A stretch of 64,000 nt of DNA. Source: Thermicanus aegyptius DSM 12793. GTDB lineage: Bacteria; Bacillota; Bacilli; Thermicanales; Thermicanaceae. Where the stretch lies: assembly GCF_000510645.1 (NCBI RefSeq), contig NZ_KI783301.1:2425151-2489150 (forward strand), written 5' to 3'. The first letter of the stretch is position 1, and each line of letters opens with the position of its first letter. The position numbers were made by a program, and so were the translations under genes. Positions 35,553 to 43,473 of this stretch are shown here, in pieces. The notes beneath the pieces are model-generated. The model was not told the DNA's origin. It was given only the letters and a program-made list of their open reading frames with translations, and searched no databases.

Positions 35553-37001
35553 TTAAGCACTTTCTTTCGGTTGTTTCCTTTTTCTTTTTAACGAGATCTT
35601 TTCCCTGGAAGGTTTCGTCCTTTTCCAGGTGACCGTTTTCTCTACCGCCAGCACCCGGGAGAATGTCATGCGGCGTTTTGGTTTTATGTTTCGCCGTACC
35701 AACCTAGACTTTGGAGGGCTCTTTCTTATCGGTGCAACTTTTTTTCGTCTCTTCTTTTTTGTTGAAGTTGAAGTGGCTTTTTTTTGTTTCACAGGAGCAG
35801 GGGGGAGTTTACCTCCCGGTATCTCAGCCAGGGGCACAGGGAAGGAGGAAGGATCATCCGGCAGAGCGGCGGGGTATTCTCCAAGGGGGTAGTTATCCAT
35901 CTCCCGCTCAAGTTCGGCCAGAACCTGCCATTTGTTTCTCTCCGTGGCTAAGATTCTTCTCAGAATCGGTTCCGCCATCGTATCCAGGAATGGACCGGGT
36001 TCGTACACGATTTCCTTGATGTGTTTATAAAACTCATTCGGAAATGCCATATCGATTAACAACAATTCATAGGTTTGCCGATCAAGGGGGTTTGCCTGAT
36101 GATAGGCGTGAATCACCGTTCTGATCCACGTAAGGTCCCAAAATCCCATATCGTCCATGGTACTGGTAATGATTTTCCTTAAGTCCCGAATGGGAAAATC
36201 ATAGGCCACTCCATCCAGGTCGATCACCCAAATCCCGCCCGGGCCCATCTGCCCATTGGACCAGCCAAAATCCTGATGGGCCAAACCCCAGTAAGGACCG
36301 CCCATAGCTGCCATCTTCAAGTAGGAGGAGTTTTGAAGACGCTCTAAATATTCCCTCGCTTGCCGTTCAAATTGTCCCACCGCCGTTAACAGCAACGAAC
36401 TGGAAGGTTTATCGCGGTAAGCCTCGGCAAGATCCCGAAACCACCCCATTTTCGAGATCACCTTCTTATACTGAGCCGGCCATTTGTGCAATCTCGAAGA
36501 GTATCGTGAGCCCTGGGGGGGGACATAACCTTTTGATAGATGATGGAATTGGCCCAATCCATGACAAAGCGTGGCGGCTCCATTCAACGTGATTTTCGAA
36601 ACCGGAGATAAGGGTTCTATCCAATCGGTGACGATCCAAAGTTTTCCTCCGGCTTCCGTGTATAGATGATCTTCCTTTGTCCGCACGAGGGCGGGAACGC
36701 GGGCCCCCTTTTTCACCAAATACTCTTGCGCACCGATGCTGAAGAGACTTCGATCCGGTTTTCGATGCAAAAGTTTTAAGCTGCGTGGGCCGTGACTCGT
36801 TGCAAGCTTCCAAATGGCTCCACCCTTATCCGGTTTTGCCGTTACCAGACTCATGGAGTGAACATTCATCTCATACCTGGTGAGAACCTGGCGGGCGATG
36901 GATTCGACCTCCGGAGGGACATATTGTTCAAGCTGTCCTTCCGATAAACCTTTTGGATTGTGGGTATCCCAACGCTCAATGTGATACTGACCTATGGCCA
37001 T
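35553..37001 (-). CDS. CotS-family spore coat protein with long basic tail
   Basis: 482 aa. The core resembles the CotS/CotI/YutH group (aminoglycoside-phosphotransferase fold). The catalytic motif GLAHQDFGWSNGQM keeps the H-x-D-x4-N pattern and VIDLDGVAYDFPIRDL keeps the metal-binding Asp, so kinase chemistry is possible. The last ~70 residues are a Lys/Arg-rich low-complexity tail (KKKRRKKVAPIRK, KSRLVRRNIKPKRRM). Start ATG 37001 follows AGAAGGTGCGAATTGG. Lies next to a UDP-sugar dehydrogenase, glycosyltransferase and epimerase, an arrangement like B. subtilis ytcABC-cotS. Probably made in the mother cell and deposited in the coat. Confidence 0.82.
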   Translation of the reverse strand: MAIGQYHIERWDTHNPKGLSEGQLEQYVPPEVESIARQVLTRYEMNVHSMSLVTAKPDKGGAIWKLATSHGPRSLKLLHRKPDRSLFSIGAQEYLVKKGARVPALVRTKEDHLYTEAGGKLWIVTDWIEPLSPVSKITLNGAATLCHGLGQFHHLSKGYVPPQGSRYSSRLHKWPAQYKKVISKMGWFRDLAEAYRDKPSSSLLLTAVGQFERQAREYLERLQNSSYLKMAAMGGPYWGLAHQDFGWSNGQMGPGGIWVIDLDGVAYDFPIRDLRKIITSTMDDMGFWDLTWIRTVIHAYHQANPLDRQTYELLLIDMAFPNEFYKHIKEIVYEPGPFLDTMAEPILRRILATERNKWQVLAELEREMDNYPLGEYPAALPDDPSSFPVPLAEIPGGKLPPAPVKQKKATSTSTKKKRRKKVAPIRKSPPKSRLVRRNIKPKRRMTFSRVLAVEKTVTWKRTKPSREKISLKRKRKQPKESA

Positions 37002-37193
37002 CCAATTCGCACCTTCTTTTTTGGAAAAATCGGACCGGACTTCCAAGAAATTTTCCCCTGCTTATCTATATGCGGTTGCCTTAGGGAAAGCTACTCAATA
37101 AAAACAGAGGAATCAATCGGGCCGCCTTTCTTGAACGGATGGGAGCATCCCTTGATTTGACCCGGTCCTCTTCTCATCGCCTCGGTTTCCTCC

Positions 37194-38489
37194 TCACCTT
37201 CCTATCCCCCGATACTGAAATCCTGCTTCGATGATGAGCCCCTTGTCTAACATATTCCGGCCATCGAAAAGGACAGGTTCCCTCATCACCTCACCTATTT
37301 TTTTCCAGTCGATACGACGATAATCCGGCCAATCGGTGTTGATCATGATCGCGTCGGCTCCCTCTGCCGCTCGCTCCGGCGTTTCGTACTGTTTCACCCC
37401 TTCGTCGCCAAGTTCCTGGGGGAGTCTCGCCACAGGATCATGGACCGCCACCGACGCTCCTTTTTGTAATAAGCGCCGAATCAGATGAAGAGAGGGGGAT
37501 TCCCGTAAATCATCGGTGCCCGGTTTAAAGGAAATCCCGAATACCGCCACCGTTTTTCCTTGAAACGAGCCGATGATCTTCTTTAATTGCTTCAGCGCAT
37601 AAACCTGCTGTTGGCGATTTACGGCGGCTGCCCTTTCCAAGATCGACAATTGACCATGATAGCTCCTCGCGGTATGGAGAAGGGCCTCTACATCTTTGGG
37701 AAAACAGGATCCGCCATATCCGATGCCGGCCTGGAGGAAACTCCCACCGACCCTCGGATCGAGTCCGATTCCGGAAGCGACGTCCTTCACATCCACCTCC
37801 ACCTTGTCGCATAGTCTGGCCAACTCATTGATGAAAGATATTTTTACGGCCAAGAAGCTGTTCGCCGCATATTTAATCATCTCCGCAGTCCTGGGTGTTG
37901 TGACGAGCATAGGGCACTTCATCGATTGATAGAGATGCCGCAGCATGGCGGTAGCACGATGGCTATCGCTTCCAATGACGATACGATCCGGCTGAAGCAC
38001 ATCCCGCAATGCGGAACCTTCTCTCAGAAATTCCGGGTTGGAGACGACATCAAACGGAACGGCGCCCTTTTTGGGTTGTGCGTCCCGAATCCACCGCACG
38101 ATTTTTTCCTGGGTTCCGATGGGGGAAGTGCTTTTATTTACGATCAACGTATAGTTTCGCATATATCTTGCAACAGTTTCGGCTGCCATTTTTACATAAC
38201 TTAAATCTGCGCTTCCATCCTCTTTGGCCGGTGTCCCGACACAGATGAAGATGACCTCCTGATTCTGAATCGCTTCTTCCGCTTTCGTGGTAAACCGGAG
38301 ATTTCCTTTCCCGAGCTGTTTTTGTAGAAATTCCTCCATATCCGGTTCAAAAAAAGGGAGATGGCCGCTATTGAGCAGGGTAATGATGCGATCCTCCTTG
38401 TCCAATCCGGTTACATTCCAGCCCATATGGGCTAATGCGAGGGCGGTGGCCGTTCCAACATATCCCGTTCCGATGATTAAAATCTTCAT
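37194..38489 (-). CDS. UDP-glucose/GDP-mannose dehydrogenase family (YtcA-like)
   Basis: A 431-aa NAD-dependent nucleotide-sugar 6-dehydrogenase. N-terminal Rossmann motif IIGTGYVGTATALALAHMGW, VSNPEFLREGSALRD, the catalytic Cys in AGIGYGGSCFPKDVEAL, and the C-terminal domain VAVFGISFKPGTDDLRESPS. Probably makes UDP-glucuronate for a coat polysaccharide. Precedes the CotS-like gene with a 190-base gap and diverges from the poly-aspartate gene over 260 bases. The best Bacillus counterpart by context is YtcA. Confidence 0.9.
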   Translation of the reverse strand: MKILIIGTGYVGTATALALAHMGWNVTGLDKEDRIITLLNSGHLPFFEPDMEEFLQKQLGKGNLRFTTKAEEAIQNQEVIFICVGTPAKEDGSADLSYVKMAAETVARYMRNYTLIVNKSTSPIGTQEKIVRWIRDAQPKKGAVPFDVVSNPEFLREGSALRDVLQPDRIVIGSDSHRATAMLRHLYQSMKCPMLVTTPRTAEMIKYAANSFLAVKISFINELARLCDKVEVDVKDVASGIGLDPRVGGSFLQAGIGYGGSCFPKDVEALLHTARSYHGQLSILERAAAVNRQQQVYALKQLKKIIGSFQGKTVAVFGISFKPGTDDLRESPSLHLIRRLLQKGASVAVHDPVARLPQELGDEGVKQYETPERAAEGADAIMINTDWPDYRRIDWKKIGEVMREPVLFDGRNMLDKGLIIEAGFQYRGIGR

Positions 38490-38750
38490 AGTTATCTCGA
38501 AGATGAAAACGGATGTTCGGATATCCGTTCACTTCTTCTCACCCGACTTTCTTCAATTGTAAATTCTTTGTTAAATAGTATGATGAAACGATATGTTGTA
38601 GCGGGCCTTTGTTAACGGGCCCTTTATGTTTATAACCATTTCTATATGAAATCCATGTTTGTCTTCCTGTACTCATCCATGCTCATGTCAAAAAAGGGAA
38701 TACAATATACCATTCTTCAAAAATTTTTCGATGAAAGGATGGGTTGAAGG

Positions 38751-39287
38751 ATGCGTGTGAAAGTTTCGCCTGTAAACCTGACTGAGGAGACGAAAGAGAA
38801 AGAGAGCGAAGATAGATTATCTCCGTCTGCCACGGAGGAAGAGGAAGAGATGAAGAAAGCCGGAACTTCAGGTTATGAGGACAAAAAAGAAGACCGCAAC
38901 CAGGATGGAGACGACGATGATGACGACGATGACGATGACGATGATGACGATGATGACGACGATGACGATGATGACGATGACGATGATGACGATGACGATG
39001 ATGATGACGATGACGACGATGACGATGATGACGATGATGACGATGATGATGACAAGGATGGCGATGACGGTCACGGTCAAGTTGCTGACAATAAGAATAA
39101 CGGAGGATCAGGGAGAGAAAAACCGGAAATCACGCAAACCCTTTCCCCCACCAGGAGTACCAAGAAGTTTACAAACAAAGAGCCGAGAAATAAATCCTTG
39201 CGAAATGGAAAGAAGCAGTCTAAAGTCTCCACCGTTTCACTAAGCACAAAAAAAAGAAAAAAAGGGGGCAAGTCAAAAAGAAAATAG
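38751..39287 (+). CDS. Poly-aspartate low-complexity protein
   Basis: A 178-aa protein with an unusual layout. Residues 1-53 are acidic and charged (TEETKEKESEDRL, TEEEEEMKKAG, DKKEDRNQDG). Residues 54-101 are 48 consecutive aspartates, encoded by mixed GAT/GAC codons. Then a short KDGDDGHGQ spacer and a basic tail ending STKKRKKGGKSKRK. No signal peptide, no membrane segment, no recognisable domain. A weak GAAGG site precedes the ATG. Neighbours are coat-glycan genes on both sides. I do not recognise a family; a coat matrix or calcium-binding role is inference. Confidence 0.7.
   Translation: MRVKVSPVNLTEETKEKESEDRLSPSATEEEEEMKKAGTSGYEDKKEDRNQDGDDDDDDDDDDDDDDDDDDDDDDDDDDDDDDDDDDDDDDDDDDDDDDDDKDGDDGHGQVADNKNNGGSGREKPEITQTLSPTRSTKKFTNKEPRNKSLRNGKKQSKVSTVSLSTKKRKKGGKSKRK
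38910..39053 (+). repeat. 144-bp GAY trinucleotide tract
   Basis: Forty-eight successive GAT or GAC codons (38910-39053) with irregular order of the two. Simple-sequence DNA of this length can slip, so copy number may vary among strains. Confidence 0.97.
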
Positions 39288-39411
39288 TCTTCCGTAAATC
39301 TGACGGTTGGAATGTGTTGCTCCTCATGAAATCCGCCCATGAGCCGCTAAATCCGGTTCTAAGGGAGTGGCTTCGCAACCGGTCCAAGGCATGGGAAGGG
39401 AGGGGAAAGGA

Positions 39412-40554
39412 ATGAAGGTTTTAATGATCAGTACGGAAAAGCTTCCGGTCCCCAATATTCGAGGCGGAGCCATTCAGACTTATATTTGCGGTGTGATGGG
39501 CTTGCTTGCAAAACGGCACAAAATCACCATTCTCGGAAGGACGGATCCCGACTTGCCGGTTGACGAGATATCGGGAGGGATTCGCTTTGCCCGTGTCGAA
39601 TCCAATGGCCAGTTTGATGTCTACCGGAAGAATGTGATTGATTTTCTGAAGAGAGCTAAAAATCCTTACGATCTCATCCATATGTTTAATCGTCCCAAAT
39701 TGGTGATCCCGGTGCGGCAGGTATATCCCGATGCCCGTATCCTCTTAAGCATGCACAACGATATGTTCAATCCCGGGAAGATCAGCCGGAGTGAAGGGGA
39801 GGCCGCCGTCGAGGAGACGGAAAGAATCATTACGATTAGCGATTTTATTGGAGAAAAGATCTGTAAAGATATTCCCAAAGCGGTCGGCAAGACAAAAACG
39901 ATTTATTCCGGCGTTGACTTGAAACGGTTTATTCCCTGGTCCATGTCGGAACAGGCGCGGCTCACGAGAAATCGGCTGCGGGCGGAATACGGCTTGACCC
40001 ATAAGAAAGTGATCTTATTTGTCGGCAGGCTCACCCCTAAAAAAGGACCCCATGTACTGATCCGGGCGATGTCCTATTTGAAACAAAACAATGCGGCACT
40101 CGTCCTCGTGGGAGGTTCCTGGTACAGCGATAACACCATCACCGATTATGTGGCTTACGTGAAGGCTCTGGCTGCCCGCTCCCCGCATCCGGTAATTATC
40201 CCGGGGTATATTCCCACAGATCAGATTCATCAATGGTTTTCCGTTGGAGATGTGTTCGTTTTAACCTCACTGTGGGAAGAACCGCTGGCACGGGTCCTAT
40301 ATGAAGCGATGGCCTCCGGGCTTCCGATCCTGACCACCGCACGGGGCGGAAACACGGAAGTGGTGCAAAACAACGGCTTGATCGTGAAAAATCCGGAAAA
40401 CCCGCAGGAATATGCTGAGAAGCTCGATGAACTATTTTCCCATCCCAAACGCGGGCAACAAATGGGAATGAATGGGCGGCGCATGGCGGAAGAGCGATTT
40501 AGTTGGAACCGGGTGGCTGAGGAGATTTTACACGTGTGGGAAGGAAGCGGCTGA
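39412..40554 (+). CDS. Glycosyltransferase family 4 (YtcC/CotSA-like)
   Basis: A 380-aa GT-B enzyme. Start MKVLMISTEKLPVPNIRGGA at ATG 39412, preceded by GGAGGGGAAAGGA. The donor-binding half has VILFVGRLTPKKGPHVLIRA, HPVIIPGYIPTDQIHQWFSV and the E-x7-E signature in WEEPLARVLYEAMASGLPIL. Closest in context to B. subtilis YtcC and CotSA. Probably transfers a hexose or uronic acid for a spore-coat glycan. 39 bases separate it from the epimerase gene, so both are cotranscribed. Confidence 0.9.
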   Translation: MKVLMISTEKLPVPNIRGGAIQTYICGVMGLLAKRHKITILGRTDPDLPVDEISGGIRFARVESNGQFDVYRKNVIDFLKRAKNPYDLIHMFNRPKLVIPVRQVYPDARILLSMHNDMFNPGKISRSEGEAAVEETERIITISDFIGEKICKDIPKAVGKTKTIYSGVDLKRFIPWSMSEQARLTRNRLRAEYGLTHKKVILFVGRLTPKKGPHVLIRAMSYLKQNNAALVLVGGSWYSDNTITDYVAYVKALAARSPHPVIIPGYIPTDQIHQWFSVGDVFVLTSLWEEPLARVLYEAMASGLPILTTARGGNTEVVQNNGLIVKNPENPQEYAEKLDELFSHPKRGQQMGMNGRRMAEERFSWNRVAEEILHVWEGSG

Positions 40555-40593
40555 GATGTGGCGTTACACCGTTCGTCCAGGAGTTGGAAAACA

Positions 40594-41565
40594 ATGAGGA
40601 TTTTAGTAACTGGGGCGGCGGGTTTCATAGGCTCCCACCTCTGTGAACGATTGCTTCAAGAAAGAAGCCATGAAGTGATCGGAGTGGATGCCTTTGTCCC
40701 TACCACCCCAAGATGGATCAAGGAAAGAAATCTCTCATCTCTGGTTAAACAACCCGGATTCTTCTTGGTAGAACAAGATTTGCTCCATCTATCCTGGGAA
40801 AAGCATCTGGAGGGCATTGATGTGGTTTATCACCTCGCCGCGATCCCAGGGGTGAGATCGAGCTGGGGGGGAAATTTCCCCGATTATGTATCCAATAATA
40901 TCGTGGCTACCCAAAGATTATTGGAAGCCGTAAAGGACATCGCGCCGCAAAAGTTCATCTACATTTCCACCTCATCGGTCTATGGAGAAAAGTGGGGACA
41001 GATCGATGAATCGGCAAGCACCGAGCCTCTATCCCCATATGGAGTGAGCAAACTGACGGGAGAACATCTCTGCAGAATCTATCGGGCCAACTACGGCATC
41101 CCCGTCGTCATCCTCCGATATTTTACGGTTTACGGTCCCAGGCAACGGCCGGATATGGCATTCCATCGGTTTATACGAAAGGTGTTCGAGGGGAAGCCGA
41201 TCCCCGTGTTTGGAGACGGAATGCAGTCGCGTGATTTTACTTATGTCACCGATTGTGTTGAAGCCACCTATTCTGTGATGAATGCTGAAAACGTGATTGG
41301 AGAGACGATAAACATTGGAGGAACAGAAAGAGCTACCGTATTGGAATCCATTTCGATCTTGGAACAGTTGTTCGGTTATCCGATCCCTATTGACAAGAAA
41401 ACTGAAGCCCGGGGGGAGCCCAAGCATACATGGGCCGACATATCCAAAGCAGAAAGGCTCTTGGGTTATCGACCGAAGGTTTCCCTCCGGGAAGGGCTCC
41501 GCCTGGAAATAAAAGATTTGTCCCGATTATATCGGACTGATCATAGGAGCTTACCTGATCCCTAA
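40594..41565 (+). CDS. NAD-dependent nucleotide-sugar epimerase/dehydratase (YtcB-like)
   Basis: Extended short-chain dehydrogenase of 323 aa. NAD motif RILVTGAAGFIGSHLCERL at the N-terminus; catalytic YGVSK in LSPYGVSKLTGEHLC with upstream STSSVYGE; substrate loop FTVYGPRQRPDMAFHRFIRK. Fits UDP-glucose/UDP-glucuronate 4-epimerases. Start ATG 40594 has CCAGGAG upstream; the ORF's first codon at 40558 is not supported. Together with the dehydrogenase and transferase it makes a UDP-sugar branch like ytcABC. A bidirectional terminator follows. Confidence 0.9.
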   Translation: MRILVTGAAGFIGSHLCERLLQERSHEVIGVDAFVPTTPRWIKERNLSSLVKQPGFFLVEQDLLHLSWEKHLEGIDVVYHLAAIPGVRSSWGGNFPDYVSNNIVATQRLLEAVKDIAPQKFIYISTSSVYGEKWGQIDESASTEPLSPYGVSKLTGEHLCRIYRANYGIPVVILRYFTVYGPRQRPDMAFHRFIRKVFEGKPIPVFGDGMQSRDFTYVTDCVEATYSVMNAENVIGETINIGGTERATVLESISILEQLFGYPIPIDKKTEARGEPKHTWADISKAERLLGYRPKVSLREGLRLEIKDLSRLYRTDHRSLPDP

Positions 41566-41575
41566 GCCACAAAGA

Positions 41576-41621
41576 AAAGGGTAGGTTTCGGCACTATGAA
41601 TCTGCCGAATTCCTACCCTTT
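41576..41621. terminator. Bidirectional terminator between the epimerase gene and lcfA
   Basis: AAAGGGTAGG/CCTACCCTTT outer stem plus TTCGGC/GCCGAA inner stem, ten bases after the epimerase stop and nine before the end of lcfA. Confidence 0.88.
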
Positions 41622-41630
41622 GTCATTGGA

Positions 41631-43319
41631 TCAGACTTTTTCCTCTTTTAACTTTTTCCTCTCCTCTTCTGCTAAAACACGCCTTAGTACCTTGCCCACC
41701 ATCGTCTTCGGCAGTTCGCTCCGGAATTCATAGAGGCGGGGAACCTTGTAAGCCGCTAATTTCTGCCGGCAAAAGCGATCCAGTTCCTCTTCTCCTAAGG
41801 AAGCACCCTCCTTTAATACCACGAAGGCTTTCACGGTCTCCCCCCGATACGGGTCCGGCACGCCCACCACAGCCGCCTCTTTGACCGCAGGATGAGTAAA
41901 AAGAACTTCCTCCACTTCCCGGGGGTAGATGTTATAGCCGCCGGCGATGATCATATCTTTTTTCCGGTCAACGATATAAAAGAACCCCTCTTCATCCATA
42001 TATCCCACGTCGCCGGTGAGGAGCCACCCATCTAAAAAGGCTTTCTCCGTATCCTCCGGCTTCCGCCAATACCCCTTCATCACCTGCGGTCCCCGGACGG
42101 CAAGCTCTCCGACTTCACCGGGCGGCAAATCCTCCCCGGAACCCAGACCAACGATTTTCGCCTCCGTATCGGGCCAGGGAAGTCCGATGCTTCCCTTTAC
42201 CCTTTTTCCGTAAATCAGATTGGCATGGGTTACCGGAGAGGTCTCCGACAGGCCGTACCCTTCTACCAATTTCCCTCCGGTCAACTCTTCAAAACGGGTC
42301 TGCACCTCTACCGGCAACGGGGCAGACCCGCTGAGGCAAGCCTCAATGGAGGAGAGGTCATATCGTTTTATCTCCGGATGGTTAATGAGGGCGATGTACA
42401 TGGTGGGTGCTCCCGGAAAGAGGGTGGCTTTTTCTTGATGAATTAATTTCAGGATCTCCAAGGGGTTAAACCGGGGAACCGTAAGGATGGACGCTCCGAT
42501 CAGCAATCCGAAGTTTAGCGCAGCCGTCATGCCATATACATGGAAGAAGGGGAGGGCCGCCACCATCTTCTCCTTTCCTGGTTGGGTCTTATAATTCCAA
42601 GCTTTGGCTTGCAGCGCATTTACCACCAAATTATGATGGGTAAGCATCACCCCCTTCGGAATTCCCGTGGTTCCACCGGTGTATTGAAGGAGGGCGAGAT
42701 CTTCGGTGGGATCGATCTGCGCATGGATCGGACGATCTGTTACCGCTTTCATTTCTGCCGTCAATGAACGGTAGGTTTGGTCATATGGAATCTCCGGAAG
42801 GGGCTTTCCACTCCGCTTTTGCACCCAAGGATAGAGCAGATTTTTCGGAAAAGGGAGAAAATCCTTGATTCCCGTAAGGAGAATATACTGTAGCGAGGTT
42901 TTTTCCTTCACTCCACTAAGCATTGGATAATGCTGATCCAATGCGACGATCACCTTCGCCTCCGCATCGTTCATCTGGTTTACCACCTCCCGCTCCACAT
43001 AGAGGGGATTGGTTTGCACCACCACGCCTCCTGCCATGAGGGTCCCGTAAAAACAGAAGATGTATTGGGGGGTGTTCGGCAGCATGATGGCCACCCGATC
43101 CCCCTTTTTCACGCCCAATGAACGCAACAGGTGGGCGAAGCGGTAGGAAAGACGGAGCAATTCTTTGTACGTCACTCGTTTTCCCATAAAGTAAACCGCT
43201 TCATGATCCGGAAACAAGGAAGCGCTATCTACCAGAATCTGATAGAGAGGGATGCGAGGATACTCCAGATGATGGGGGATCTCCGGGGGATACTGGGAAA
43301 GCCACGGGTTCATAACCAT
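41631..43319 (-). CDS. lcfA: Long-chain fatty acid-CoA ligase
   Basis: A 562-aa adenylate-forming enzyme that activates fatty acids for beta-oxidation. Motifs: LLQYTGGTTGIPKGVMLTHH (ATP P-loop), GYGLSETSPVTHAN, LLTGDVGYMDEEGFFYIVDR, IAGGYNIYPREVEEVLFTHP and the C-terminal PKTMVGKVLRRVLA lysine. ATG 43319 follows AGGAGGAATTCGT; 22 upstream codons to 43385 look like leader. A FadR-type palindrome is 140 bases upstream. Corresponds to B. subtilis LcfA, normally next to fadR but here separated by the coat cluster. Confidence 0.94.
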   Translation of the reverse strand: MVMNPWLSQYPPEIPHHLEYPRIPLYQILVDSASLFPDHEAVYFMGKRVTYKELLRLSYRFAHLLRSLGVKKGDRVAIMLPNTPQYIFCFYGTLMAGGVVVQTNPLYVEREVVNQMNDAEAKVIVALDQHYPMLSGVKEKTSLQYILLTGIKDFLPFPKNLLYPWVQKRSGKPLPEIPYDQTYRSLTAEMKAVTDRPIHAQIDPTEDLALLQYTGGTTGIPKGVMLTHHNLVVNALQAKAWNYKTQPGKEKMVAALPFFHVYGMTAALNFGLLIGASILTVPRFNPLEILKLIHQEKATLFPGAPTMYIALINHPEIKRYDLSSIEACLSGSAPLPVEVQTRFEELTGGKLVEGYGLSETSPVTHANLIYGKRVKGSIGLPWPDTEAKIVGLGSGEDLPPGEVGELAVRGPQVMKGYWRKPEDTEKAFLDGWLLTGDVGYMDEEGFFYIVDRKKDMIIAGGYNIYPREVEEVLFTHPAVKEAAVVGVPDPYRGETVKAFVVLKEGASLGEEELDRFCRQKLAAYKVPRLYEFRSELPKTMVGKVLRRVLAEEERKKLKEEKV

Positions 43320-43455
43320 ACGAATTCCTCCTTTTTCTTTCACCCTTCCAAGGTTTCTCCCTATATAGATAGGCAATATTCGCATACATATGCCTTTTTC
43401 GTCACGAATTGTACAAATATTTTATCATGGGAGGGGAAAAAAAGCGAGAAAAAAA

Positions 43456-43473
43456 TGAATGGTTGTTCATTCA
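43456..43473. promoter_or_regulatory. FadR operator upstream of lcfA
   Basis: TGAATGGTTGTTCATTCA: arms TGAATG/CATTCA with FadR spacing. It covers the stop codon of the germination gene and lies ahead of a possible TTGTAC -35 near 43430 on the minus strand. Confidence 0.75.

Noticed and set aside
38910-39053. CRISPR array
   Set aside because: The repeat is a simple trinucleotide run inside one coding frame, with no spacers; no other regularly spaced repeats in the window look like CRISPR.
38873-39055. Poly-serine frame opposite the poly-Asp tract
   Set aside because: It is the mirror of the GAY repeat in another frame, has no ribosome site, and ends with the repeat.
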